Source: Neoarius graeffei (lineage: Eukaryota > Chordata > Actinopteri > Siluriformes > Ariidae). Taken from it: DNA of 64,000 nucleotides. Each line of letters opens with the position of its first letter. Positions within the stretch are counted from its first letter, which is position 1. Location of the stretch: the NCBI RefSeq assembly GCF_027579695.1, contig NC_083569.1, positions 77,611,149 through 77,675,148 of the forward strand. Reading direction: 5' to 3'. The notes under the pieces were generated by a model, which did no database searches, was not told where the DNA came from, and saw nothing but the letters and a program-made list of their open reading frames with translations. Position numbers and translations under genes: made by a program. Below, one piece after another: positions 43,625 to 54,526 of this stretch.

Positions 43625-44905
43625 AGCTGATATTCAGTTGATTTGCTCACCTTTCTAGAGGCCATGCAGCCTTGTGGTAATATGCTTCCTACCCCATTTG
43701 GCTCCAGAGAGTGACGATTGCTCCTAGTTATGAAAAATTGGAACCGCAACAAGGACTAATTGAGACCAATTGGGGCAGAAATCACACTGTCCCATTCTCA
43801 CTCCATGATGTGTGTGAGAGATGGGAAACACACCTGCTGTACCAAGCACAATTAATCAAAGGTACATAACGCTAAAACGATTCGAAATGAGCGACTATGC
43901 TGGATGACTGTATGTTGTTAAATGTCAACTGCCTATTATGGGGTTACGCTAAACATTGACTTGATCACAGCCTGTAGCAGAAGTCAAGTGTGAAAGCCCC
44001 TTGACTTAATTTTGTTTGAGGCAATGTCATTTTTAATGCCATCCTTCACCACCGAAATCTGTGGTCGTAAACCACTGTTGCACTGTGATATAACAGTGTT
44101 CAAGCACTGCTACTTTTGTGTGTATGTTTAAGATGGAATGGATTTGTAAGTCAATAGCGAATGTGTTGAACAAACTGAGGGCAGGTTTCAATACCGAAAG
44201 GGGCTGATGGGATTTTCTTGGCTTACCGTGTGTGACAAGGGATTAAAGTATAGTAGAAAAGGCTAAAATATTGACCCAAGCGATGGATGATGTTTGTGTG
44301 TGTGTGTTAATTTGATAGATATGTGTTTGATGCAGAACACACTCACTGAGACATTTTCTTTTGCCTCATACAGATGCTGTACTGTTTTGGCTCACTGAAA
44401 GGCTCCAGCTGTGACTGGTTTGGGTCAGGAGGAACAACACAGGCATAATTTATGATTTACTAAATTTATGATTTACAAGTATTATCTTGAGACGTTGGTT
44501 ATTGAAGAAAATACGAGAGATTTTTTAGGTTGACTCACCATGGAGTGTCAGTTAAGTGTTGATTCAATTAAATGCACTTTAAGCATGTAACTGGCTATGT
44601 ATTTTAGGATCTGTAGTCATGGTTGAATCCTTTCCCTTGCTGGCAGACAGTTCACTATTTCAAGTGACCATGATTTAGTGGTGTTGGCCAAACTCTCAAA
44701 TTCAGTTGTCGTGTACACAATCATACATAGTACGGCATGCAGTGAAACACTTATTACAATGCTCCGTAAATAGTGAAGATAGTTGGGTGGGGGGTGGGGG
44801 TAGTAAAAAAGAAAGGGGGTAAAATAGAATGTAATAAATAGAATAAAAAAAATTAAATTGCAGTGATAGAGTGCTCTGCAGAATATACACAATATACAGA
44901 ATATA
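43625..44905. other. Spacer between the inverted arms, non-coding
   Basis: About 1.28 kb with no gene or repeat family recognised; a poly-G/T patch lies near 44785-44815. Confidence 0.4.
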
Positions 44906-45429
44906 TTTATTCTATCCACATTCACTGGATATGAGCAATTGTGCGCTCTGATTGGCTACTCTACTACAAGGCTATCAGCTCATATACCGTGAGTAGAGAA
45001 AAACAAAATGGCGGAGCGTGTTGCTGAACCAACCGAGGATGAAATAAAAACTCTACTCGAAAACAAAATCCCAAAAAAGGCAAAAAAAAAGCAATAAAAT
45101 ATAGACTAAAAGTATTTGATGGCAAGAACACATTTTTTTATTTTCCAAGAATTATTATTATTATAGCATTTTTCACACATTGCTGCTGTCATTTAGCCGG
45201 TTTGTTTACATTCTAAGCAGAAATTATTTTGTCAGTGTTTTGTATAAAATTTTTATTTATCGAATTTGCAAAAAATAAAAATACTCCATTTCTCAAAATC
45301 CGGTGAATGCGGATAGAATAAAACAATTATTCCACTCAAACTCGTCATACATGGCTTATAGCTGAGTCGGTGCTACGTGCCTCGTCGGCTATCAGCTCAT
45401 GTACGACTTGATTTCAGGGAATAACTGTT
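44906..45429 (+). mobile_element. TIR/hairpin element with coding stub, right arm of the inverted pair
   Basis: It starts tttattctatccacattcac and ends gggaataactgtt. A CCAAT-type motif (gattggctactctac) lies just upstream of ATG 45008, as in a small promoter. It appears inserted in a gctctgcagaatatacac-type sequence that resumes at 45434. Confidence 0.65.
45008..45097 (+). pseudogene. 29-codon N-terminal stub of a transposon protein (family uncertain)
   Basis: ATGGCGGAGCGT opens a frame containing MAERVAEPTEDEIKTLLENK and ends at TAA after a lysine run. The left arm keeps the same start with several substitutions but EIKTLLENK unchanged. Fish tyrosine-recombinase-like (Crypton/KIAA1958-type) proteins begin in a similar way; this is recall-based and not proven. 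Confidence 0.35.
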
Positions 45430-46546
45430 AAATATAGCTCTGCAATATACACAATATACACTGCAGAATATACTTATACAGAAGAAAAAAAATATATTGC
45501 ACTAAAGAAAAAAATTAAATAGAAATATATATCACTGTAACGAATGAAAATTGAAATATATATTGCACTGTAATGAAGTTGTAGTGTAATGAACCATTGT
45601 ACTTTCTGAATAGTTCACAATATTTTTACCCATAATACTTGATAAATCAGGTACAGTTGATGAACACTGAGTTCCACCTCATGAGTTCTTTTCAGAAGTT
45701 CTTTTGATTTTTGCTTGAGGAGTGTTGCCATGTTTGTATATTTTTAATTCAAGTAAAATAATTTATGCACACCAAAATGCTAACCTGACCTCAAAATCAT
45801 TATAAATTCTCCTTAAATGATTTACTCTGGTTATTTCTGAGAAGACAACATGTAGGAAACCCTGTTGGATATTACTGTCACTGATGAATACTTGAAAACG
45901 AAACTGAATCATGCTAATAATGCACTTTGATATGTATACTTTAAGAAAACAATTTTTTTAAAGAAAAAAAACAATATTCACACAAGAACGCTGTGGGGAA
46001 ATTTGGCTGCATTCCAACCTCGCTTTGGGTGTGTGCCAATAAAAACCAGGTTGGGTTAAGCAGGCAGCCTGTCTAAACAAGTCCTTCTAGTTCAGTGTGA
46101 TTTCACTGGTAATCAGATGCTTACTGTCAAACTGTCTGCAATCAAAAAGAGAGAAAAGCACTTTCAGTTTACAAAATGTTCAAAATATATAAATAACCCA
46201 ATAAAAAGACAGGTTATTTCGCCAAAAGAATACAACTGAATAAATGAATCAGTATTTCTTTGCTTACTTATGTTAGTGTGAACAGAGTTCAGTCAAGTGA
46301 AGAGACGACGACAAGATTCATGTTTAAATTCTGAGACATCTTTATCTCAGATAATGAAACAGAGACCCAGGAGAATGATCATGATCAGAAAGTAAGAACA
46401 CATTCCCCATTGTCATTTGTGCAGGAATGTTGTTTTTACATCGGTAGATTAGATGAGATAGTAAATGTTCCTAGGTGAATAACTTTCAGTGGAATTGGAA
46501 TGAAATCCTAAAGTGTTTTTCTCCATTTTCACTTTTGTGTGACTTG
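45430..46546. other. Non-coding AT-rich sequence
   Basis: No gene; poly-A/T-rich patches near 45485-45570 and 45950. Nothing else recognised. Confidence 0.4.
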
Positions 46547-46554
46547 GCATATAC

Positions 46555-46810
46555 CAGGGGTGTTCAAATTGATCCATCAAGGGCCGTGTGGCTGCAGGTT
46601 TTCATTCCAGCCATGCAGCAGCACACCTGACTTGGCTCATTCAATCAACTGAACTGTCTTCACACAGTCAAATACTTGCAGCCACACCCACCCTTGATTA
46701 AAGGGTGGGTGTGTCAGTTGATTGAATAAGCCAAATCAGGGTGCTGCTGCATGGCTGGAATGAAAACCTGCAGCCACACGGCCCTTTATGGATCAATTTG
46801 AACACCCCTG
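46555..46810. mobile_element. hAT MITE forming a long hairpin
   Basis: The two arms of about 105 bp are near-perfect inverted repeats (caggggtgttcaaattgatcc.. / ..ggatcaatttgaacacccctg). The 8 bp duplication gcatatac is exact at 46547-46554 and 46811-46818. No coding. Confidence 0.92.
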
Positions 46811-46989
46811 GCATATACGGTATAAGTGACACAAGTCTACATTTGCATAACGCTTTTGACGTTTGAAATAAAATTTAAAAAAATTTAAAAATTAATAACC
46901 ACCTGTGTATTTATACTAAAACAGTTCTCTGCCTCAGGCACAGTGAATATCGGTGAATAATAATCTTGGTTATTATTTAAATAATATTG

Positions 46990-48180
46990 CCAGCCTTTGA
47001 GTGGTCTGTCAGATATATTCCATTTAGCTAACATGATATTGAACGAGTCGAAGACAAGTTCAATATCATGGTAGCTGAATGGAATATATCTGATAAACCA
47101 TGAAAAAAGCCAGCCAATATTATTATTATTATTATTATTGTTATCATCATTATGGGGCGGCACGGTGGTGTAGTGGTTAGTGCTGTCGCCTCACAGCAAG
47201 AAGGTCCGGGTTCGAGCCCTGTGGCCGGCGAGGGCCTTTCTGTGCGGAGTTTGCATGTTCTTCTCGTGTCCACGTGGGTTTCCTCCGGGTGCTCCGGTTT
47301 CCCCCACAGTCCAAAGACATGCAGGTTAGTTTAACTCTAAATTGACCGTAGGTGTGAATGGTTGTCTGTGTCTATGTGTCGGCCCTGTGATGACCTGGCG
47401 ACTTGTCCAGGGTGTACCCCGCCTTTCGCCATAGTCAGCTGGGATAGGCTCCAGCTTGCCTGCGACCCTGTAGAACAGGATAAAGTGGCTAGGGATAATG
47501 AGATGAGATTATTATTATTATTATTATTATACATACATACATACATACACACATTCTTCATATCAGCATTCTCAAAGGCCCACGCTAGCTTACCCGCGAC
47601 TCTGTGCTGTTAACGCGGCAGTCCAGTCACCTTCCAGCCAGTGTAGCATTCAGCAGTAGTGTTAGTGAAGGCCAATGTTAGTGCAGTTAAGCCAGTGATA
47701 TCCAGAGCAAGTAGCACAGGCTAACGACTGAGAAACTAAGATTTCTGTCTTCAGACTCTTTTTCCATGCACACACGCTTACCACAGTCTTTTTCACTCAG
47801 ACTCAAGTATTAATTTCCCTGTGTAATTTACTTAATTACTTTTAGACTCAACAATGGAGTGACTTGGCAGTCAAAATTCCCTCAAAATCTTCCGTATTTA
47901 ACGAAGCAAACCTGGCGGCCATGTTTGTTTACAAATTGTCACAGTTGCTCGCTAGGATGGAAGTTTTACATCTCCAACGTGTGACATCATGTTGTCTTGA
48001 CAACCATGCAATATCGTAAACCATATTCAACGCTCATTCTCCATTGGATAGAGTGGCATAATACATGGAAAATAAGTGATATGCCAACAATATTACATGT
48101 TATCGAACCAAATGAATGAAACCCGCTAGAAGGGAATAGAATGCATGTTTTTATTCCATCAAAAAAGTGTCCTGTATGTA
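46990..48180. mobile_element. Composite repeat, copy B
   Basis: The left palindrome at 46990-47107 pairs gtcagatatattccat..catgatattgaac with gttcaatatcatg..atggaatatatctgat. It is followed by a V-SINE and then (after an extra ~340 bp at 47515-47865) the right part at 47870-48180, which matches 2610-2930 closely. Confidence 0.6.
47153..47506 (+). repeat. V-SINE in composite repeat copy B
   Basis: Near full length, from ggggcggcacggtggtg to gataatgagatgagatt, in an (ATT)n tract at the same point as the SINE of copy A. Confidence 0.9.
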
Positions 48181-49239
48181 GTGCTGGGCGATAAAATGAT
48201 AACGATAGCTATCGAGGAATAACTTTTCGTCGATAGAGATATGAAACATGGTCGATATACTTTTCAATAGATTACATTCGTCCATCTTTTGACAGACAAT
48301 ACAAATAGCCAATGACAACAAGAGTTGTGCCGCGCTGAACCAATCACATGGCTGGAATAGAGCCATGCCAGCAGCTAGTTGTGGCGTGTTTGTTTGTGCT
48401 GCTGCAGCCGTATAAAAAAAGAAAATGAGTGCTCCCTCGGAAGAAATGACGGAAGACACAGCCCAAGGTGAAAGGGATGACATTGTTGATAAGAAGGGTC
48501 CGAAAAGTTTGGTGGTGTGGAGCACGGGCGATTGCTCTAAGACAATGAGGGAGGCTCAGCCTCCTCTAAAAATGACGAACATCGTGTAGGATGAATTGCG
48601 CTAGGCTTATGTTATAGCCGACCTTATAACATTGCTATTTCAGATCCAGAATCATAGAAATATATGTGCTCAACCCAACTACAGTGCAAAATCATTCCGT
48701 TATAACTTTCCCCAGTTCGCCTAATGTGTGCGTGAGTTTTTCCCCCTCGTGACAGCGCAATGCAGCCCAGCCTCAGTGGACTTCAATGGCATTTGGGAGC
48801 TATGCGCTTTTCAATCTCAAAATGCAAGACGGTTATTGGACAAATACTGCAAAAATGCCCGCCCATGGACTCCCAGCCTCACAGTGGGAGGGACATGGCA
48901 AAGCTTTCCGCGAGGAGACTGGTGATTAGTGAAAGCGGCCGGATATTTTCTTTGATTGACAGCTCATTTCAAATATAGACAGGCAGCAGTGAATTTCATT
49001 TCAGTCCCATGCGGATTCGCAAGTGCTGTGGTGTATTGTAAGAGATCAGCTTACATTTCGATTTCATTCATTACATACGGTTTCTACTAGCTTTTTTAGT
49101 TTGTATATATTTTCATTGTAAATAACGTGTAAATATAGTGTTGTCAAGTTTGCTATCTTAGTTCCAGAAATTTTGTTTATTTGAGTGACTGAACTTGAAC
49201 TTGAGGGGGCTAGTCAGCTAGCAAGAAAGCTGCACATGG

Positions 49240-49440
49240 ATGCCAAGCATTGCTGATTTAATTTTGGCGAAGCCATTTGCCAGTTTTCCTTTCAAGGAAA
49301 AAATTAAAATTAAAGAGCAGGGTAGACCAACGCCTCAAATTGACTTGGCGAAAAAGGTAGGGAATAATACTCGTTCCTTTCAGCTCTCCTGGTATTAGAA
49401 AGTGAATTGGCTAACAGCAAGTGACCCACATCAACAACAG
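49240..49440 (+). pseudogene. First-exon stub of a TTF-type (ZMYM1-like) hAT transposase
   Basis: ATG at 49240 opens MPSIADLILAKPFASFPFKE and continues with GRPTPQIDLAKKVG and RSFQLSWY to a TAG at about 49393. The same frame beyond it reads KVNWLTASDPH before a possible donor (gtaaat near 49440). This is the lead-in to the TTF zinc-finger of ZMYM1-like hAT proteins as I remember them. Zinc-finger and catalytic parts are not present. Confidence 0.5.
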
Positions 49441-49899
49441 TAAATAGGCTACTTTAGTAATATGTCATGGATGGACCAAAAATATAGAATCTATTTAAAA
49501 TGTTTATGCTGAGTATATTATATTGGAATATATATTTTTCTGGATATGAATTAAACACAGCTACAATTTGGAAAACATTTTTAAACAAAAACACAGCCGA
49601 GAACATTTCACACTACAGACCTGGATTAAAAGTGAAGGGTTATCAAAATTGTCAATAAAACATTTCTCAGTCAAAATAAGTAAAATATAGGGAAAGTGTC
49701 ATTGAATGAAATGTGTGGCACCCAGCTCTATGTTTGGCTCCCCAAGGTCAGTGCTTGTGCCTATTCCAGAACACTCTGCTGTTACTGCTGAGGTTCCTGA
49801 CAAAGAGCTGCTTTCAATAATGATCAATTTTTAAACAACATGCCACAATTTTAAAATATAAAATGTTAAAATATACCCCCCCAACACCACCATCATGTA

Positions 49900-51501
49900 C
49901 AGTGGGGCAAAAAAGTATTTAGTCAGCCACCAATTGTGCAAGTTCTCCCACTTAAAAAGATGAGAGAGGCCTGTAATTTTCATCATAGGTACACTTCAAC
50001 TATGAGAGACAGAATGGGGGGAAAGAATCCAGGAAATCACATTGTAGGATTTTTAATGCATTAATTGGTAAATTCCTCTGTAAAATAAGTATTTGGTCAC
50101 CTACAAACAAGCAAGATTTCTGGCTCTCACAGACCTGTAACTTCTTCTTTAAGAGGCTCCTCTGTCCTCCACTCGTTACCTGTATTAATGGCACCTGTTT
50201 GAACTCGTTATCAGTATAAAAGACACCTGTCCACAACCTCAAACAGTCACACTCCAAACTCCACTATGGCCAAGACCAAAGAGCTGTCAGAGGACACCAG
50301 AAACAAAATTGTAGACCTGCACCAGGCTGGGAAGACTGAATCTGCAATAGGTAAGCAGCTTGGTGTGAAGAAATCAACTGTGGGAGCAATTATTAGAAAA
50401 TGGAAGACATACAAGACCACTGATAATCTCCCTCGATCTGGGGCTCCATGCAAGATCTCACCCCGTGGGGTCAAAATGATCACAAGAATGGTGAGCAAAA
50501 ATCCCAGAACCACCCAGGGGGACCTAGTGAATGACCTGCAGAGAGCTGGGACCAAAGTAACAAAGGCTACCATCAGTAACACACTACACCGCCAGGGACT
50601 CAAATCCTGCAGTGTCCCCTGCTTAAGCCAGTACATGTCCAGGCCCATCTGAAGTTTGCTAGAGAGCATTTGGATGATCCAGAAGAGGATTGGGAGAATG
50701 TCATATGGTCAGATGAAACCAAAATAGAACTTTTTGGTAAAAACTCAACTTGTCGTGTTTGGAGGAGAAAGAATGCTGAGTTGCATCCAAAGAACACCAT
50801 ACCTACTGTGAAGCATGGGGGTGGAAACATCATGCTTTGGGGCTGTTTTTCTGCAAAGGGACCAGGACGACTGATCCGTGTAAAAGAAATAATGAATGGG
50901 GCCATGTATCATGAGATTTTGAGTGAAAACCTCCTTCCATCAGCAAGGGCATTGAAGATGAAACGTGTCTGGGTCTTTCAGCATGACAATGATCCCAAAC
51001 ACACTGCCCAGGCAACGAAGGAGTGGCTTCGTAAGAAACATTTCAAGGTCCTGGAGTGGCCTAGCCAGTCTCCAGATCTCAACCCCATAGAAAATCTTTG
51101 GAGGGAGTTGAAAGTCCATGTTGCCCAGCAACAGCCCCAAAACATCACTGCTCTAGAGGAGATCTGCATGGAGGAATGGGCCAAAATACCAGCAACAGTG
51201 TGTGAAAACCTTGTGAAGACTTACAGAAAACGTTTGACCTCTGTCATTGCCAATAAAGGGTATATAACAAAGTATTGAGATGAACTTTTGTTATTGACCA
51301 AATACTTATTTTCCACCATAATTTGCAAATAAATTCTTTAAAAATCAGACAATGTGATTTTCTGGATTTTTTTTTTCTCATTTTGTCTCTCATAGTTGAA
51401 GTATACCTACTGTATGATGAAAATTACAGGCCTCTCTCATCTTTTTCAGTGGGAGAACTTGCACAATTGGTGACTGACTAAATACTTTTTTTGCCCCACT
51501 G
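49900..51501 (+). mobile_element. Full-length Tc1-like transposon (cagtggggcaaaaaag family), copy 2
   Basis: It is flanked by TA at 49898-49899 and 51502-51503 with intact inverted ends. Closely similar to 13015-14619, including non-coding parts. Confidence 0.92.
50266..51278 (+). pseudogene. Tc1-like transposase with one frameshift
   Basis: The frame from ATG 50266 runs to about 50610, where 10 nt present in copy 1 are missing (aaatcctgcagtgtcccctg here). It continues in another frame to TGA 51276. [25 protein letters not shown] and NPIENLW are all present and, unlike in copy 1, no premature stop occurs elsewhere. This is the least damaged transposase in the window. Confidence 0.92.
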
Positions 51502-52100
51502 TATATTGGACAGTAGGCTAATGGGCCAAAAGAACCTGTTATTTCACAGTTTGTGACCCTGCCAACAATCAGCCAGATCAGAGGCAAGAGTATGGGCAAA
51601 ATTGATGTGTTTTTTCTTTTTGCTTTTAAAATCTGGAAATATCGTAACCAACCAGCCTCCCCTGTTTGAAAGACTACCAGCCGCCACTAGTGTGGAGGTA
51701 TTTTGGTTTTTTGAAGTTCGACATGAAACGGAGTAGTGTGCACTGCAAATTATGTCGAGCACATGTTCCGACAAAGACAGGGAATACCACTAATCTTTTT
51801 CATCACCTGAAGCAGCGCCACCTGTTTGAGCAAGGAGAATGCAAACTTTTACAAACACAGCCCGGAACAAGTGCTAATCTTCCCCCAATAACAACGCCTG
51901 TGCAGCAGCAACAGAAGACCATAGAGTCTGTTTTATCCAGCGCCATGCCGTATGACAAAAGATCTAAGAGACACCTTGATATTACAAATGCAGTAGCTTA
52001 TTGTATTGCAAAAGACATGCTACTGTAATGGAAACTTTTAATAAACACTTCAGAACGCTTAGCAGTTGTCTTTTCAGTTATTTATTATAGTAGATCATAT

Positions 52101-52220
52101 CTCATCTCATCTCATTATCTCTAGCCGCTTTATCCTTCTACAGGGTCGCAAGCAAGCTGGAGCCTATCCCAGCTGACTACGGGCGAAAGGCGGGGTACAC
52201 CCTGGACAAGTCGCCAGGTT
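52101..52220 (-). repeat. 5'-truncated V-SINE with target duplication
   Basis: Only the 3' body is present. agtagatcatat (52089-52100) against agtaaatcatat (52221-52232), one mismatch. Confidence 0.88.
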
Positions 52221-52232
52221 AGTAAATCATAT

Positions 52233-52614
52233 AAAACAGATATATAAAATAGAAAAGGAAAAAGAAGAAGAAGAAGAAAAGAAGAGAAGAAGACACCACT
52301 TCTGATGATGCCGAGAGTACGCGCACACTGAGTTGTATCTTAGGGACTGTTATCTATTATACTCTAAAGGCATTCGCTTACTGCTCGCATCTTCACGTGA
52401 TTGGCTCAAGATTTTCTCTGAAGCTTTGTTAAAGCATGCACCTGGCATGCTCTGGGATGTGCAGGAACTCAGACATCCTGCTTATCACCAGCCAAGGCCA
52501 CAGAAAGGCGATTACCGCATGTGGAAAAACAACTCTTCTCAGTACCCTAGGCCACTTAAGCTCAACACACAAACACAGAGAATAGGAATGTTCATTCACT
52601 AAATTTCCTTCACA
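52233..52614 (-). repeat. Probable 3' LTR region of the endogenous retrovirus
   Basis: On the minus strand, sequence starting TGTGAAGGAAATTTAG (from 52614) directly follows a purine tract, as an LTR start should. The far boundary is not clear; a (GAA)n run lies at about 52262-52290. No matching copy was found near 60.1-60.5 kb. Confidence 0.4.
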
Positions 52615-52630
52615 TTTCCCCCCTTTTTAT
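52615..52630 (-). promoter_or_regulatory. Polypurine tract
   Basis: On the minus strand ggataaaaaggggggaaa precedes TGTG. Purine tracts of this form prime plus-strand synthesis next to the 3' LTR in retroviruses. Confidence 0.6.
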
Positions 52631-52840
52631 CCTACAGGATAATAATTGCTAAAGGAAAGAAATCTACACAATTTCAGTGGTAAGAGTTCTCGGAGAGATT
52701 TGACTTAACACGTCATTGAGTGTACAGGGATAATGCTAAGGCTGTTTTGTAAGATACAGACATCTTAAGTTAATGCTAGCAAGCTATATACATAGATCAG
52801 GAAACAATAGAACAGAAAAGCAACCACAAATGAGAGTGTT

Positions 52841-53190
52841 TTAAGCTAGGGCTAATTTTATATCAGCTGTGCTGATGTCATCAAACGGTGGGTTGTAGTC
52901 TTCGTGTGGGTTTGGAGACCAGTCAGGCAAGTCGTCTGGGTCTATTTTCACCACCTGGTAACCAATATTTGTCAGCTGCCTCTGAAACACAGACATACAA
53001 CATTGACAGAAAACAGGGAGCAAACATAGCATCACAATCACTAAACCCAGGACCGGTATGGTGGATGGAATTAGAGCCTTCCATCCACTAAACCAACACC
53101 ATCAACTGTCTTTGACTCCTCCATGTTCATCTGCTCGTAACTGTTCAGCAACCTTGCGCATCTTGTTCAGTGTATCAGTGATGTTACCAA
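52841..53190 (-). pseudogene. Retroviral env transmembrane-subunit remnant
   Basis: Minus-strand sequence contains a heptad-like stretch (NKMRKVAEQLRAD), an in-frame stop, then a hydrophobic membrane segment (IIPVLGLVIVMLCLLP) with a Cys pair (CQCC) and a cytoplasmic tail ending IKLALA. The surface subunit and most of the transmembrane subunit are absent. It sits directly 3' of the pol end. Confidence 0.65.
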
Positions 53191-53309
53191 GTTAACCCTT
53201 GCCCTTCTTGACGTGTATTGGTGCTCAGAGGGTGGGCACGCCCTATCAGCCCTCGTCCCACCTCACCAGGACTTGGAGGAAACTTGAAACCCTAAGACTT
53301 ATCTATCGG

Positions 53310-54448
53310 CTAGACACTGAAATACTCTTCCCTATTGAGGGTGCATGTGTGATTGATGTGATACTCGCACTGTTCCATGCAGTGATGCCTTTCTTCCTCA
53401 CGCGCTTTACCAGCATCCGGGTCACTTAGGCCTTCCTCTTCCTCCTGCTCAGCTGGTTCAGGAAGCCCCCTGCAGTGGCTAGCATGGATCCACATCACTC
53501 TGCCTGTGACCTTCACTGCCATTGGGGTCGTGAGCAGGACCTGGAATGGGCCATTCCTCCATGGCTTGTTCCACTTGGTTCGTTGGAAGTCCTTCACCAC
53601 TATCCAATCCCCTGGTTTTAGATGGTGCAGAGGTCCCTCAGCGGGCTTGGGAAGTGCTTCTTTTACCTGTTTGTGGATAGATTTCAAAGCAGAGGACAGC
53701 ATTGCACAGTAATTCACCATTGCATCATCACACAGTCTGATGTCTGGCAGTGTTCCTTGGGCTGGCCCTATCCCCGTGTTGGGTACTCGTCCAAACAGAA
53801 TTTCAAATGGGCTTAACCCATGTTTAGGCCTAGGTTGCATCCTCATTTGTGTGAGTACCACAGGGAGGACCTTTGCCCATCCTAGCCCTGTTTCTGCACA
53901 AGCCTTGCTTAGTTCATTTTAAGGGACCCATTTTCCCTCTCTACTGCTCCCGCACTGGCAGGATGGTAGGCACAATGTTGTTTCAGGTCTATCCCTAGGA
54001 ATGCTCCTATTTTCTTTAGGGCTGCATTAACAAAGGGCGTTCCATTGTCATTTGAGATTTTGCTAGGTATACCCCACCTAGGAATTATGTTTCTCAGGAG
54101 TGCTTTGACTATTGCCTCTGAGTCTTGTTTAGCTGTGGGGAATACTTCAACCCATTTTGAAAACATGTCAACTATTACCAGGCAATACCTTTTCCCTTCA
54201 CTAGGTGTCAGTTCAATGAAGTCCATTTGGAGATGATCAAATGGTTTGTCTGGTATTGGGTGTGCTGCTTGAGTTAGTTTGATGCCTTGACCTGCATTAT
54301 GTTGTGCACATATCAAGCATTGCTTGCAAAATTTCGCAGCATAATTTGAAAACCCCTTTGTGAACCATATCTTTGTTATTTCTGCTACCATCCCCCCTTT
54401 TGACACATGGGTGAGCCCATGGGCCAATTTTGCATAGAAAGGGAACAT
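53310..54448 (-). pseudogene. Retroviral integrase, frameshifted
   Basis: Piece 1 (54448-53909) has the N-terminal His/Cys region (HG..TH and CKQCLIC) and the core with MDFIEL, SNDNGTPF and VERENGSLK, i.e. all three catalytic acids. A frameshift near 53925 leads to piece 2 (53861-53310) with the C-terminal domain (LKPGDWIVVKDFQ, WIHASHCRGLPE). The 5' part is also out of frame with RNase H. It would insert viral DNA into the genome. Confidence 0.85.
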
Positions 54449-54526
54449 GTGTTTTAGTATACAGGGATGGCCCGAGGGACAAACTTAGACCAAGTTTGCA
54501 AAGATACAGCTGGCCTGTTTCCAGAC

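Larger units (their letters stand above)
48523..51689. mobile_element. hAT element (TTF/ZMYM1-like) inserted in the BED-finger hAT
   Basis: The 8 bp duplication gtgtggag is exact at 48515-48522 and 51690-51697. The left end cacgggcgattgctctaagac..gggaggct and right end agcctcccctgtttg..gccgccacta are imperfect inverted repeats. It contains a 51-codon stub and, at 49900-51501, a Tc1 element. Confidence 0.8.
48425..52028 (+). pseudogene. hAT (ZBED-like) transposase N-terminal region, split
   Basis: Exon part 1 (48425-48522) begins MSAPSEEMTEDTAQGERDD and reaches VVW. Part 2 (51690-52028) resumes in the same frame with VWRYFGFLKFD, then a BED-type finger: C..C in HCKLCRAHV and H..H in LFHHLKQRH, followed by a Gln-rich linker and SKRHLDITNAVAYCIAKDML. 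BED fingers bind DNA and are typical of hAT transposases and their domesticated ZBED relatives. The catalytic domain is absent, so this is a remnant. Confidence 0.75.
48182..52080 (+). mobile_element. hAT transposon with BED-finger transposase, split by another hAT
   Basis: It begins agtgctgggcgataaaatg right after composite repeat B. The transposase frame starts at 48425, is interrupted at 48514, and resumes at 51690. No matching right end was found, and the frame is truncated near 52028, so the element is 3'-incomplete. A partial SINE and retroviral sequence follow. Confidence 0.65.

Noticed and set aside
48728..48978. Two ~70 aa plus-strand ORFs as genes
   Set aside because: Inside the non-coding part of the inserted hAT; no recognisable domain, overlapping frames.
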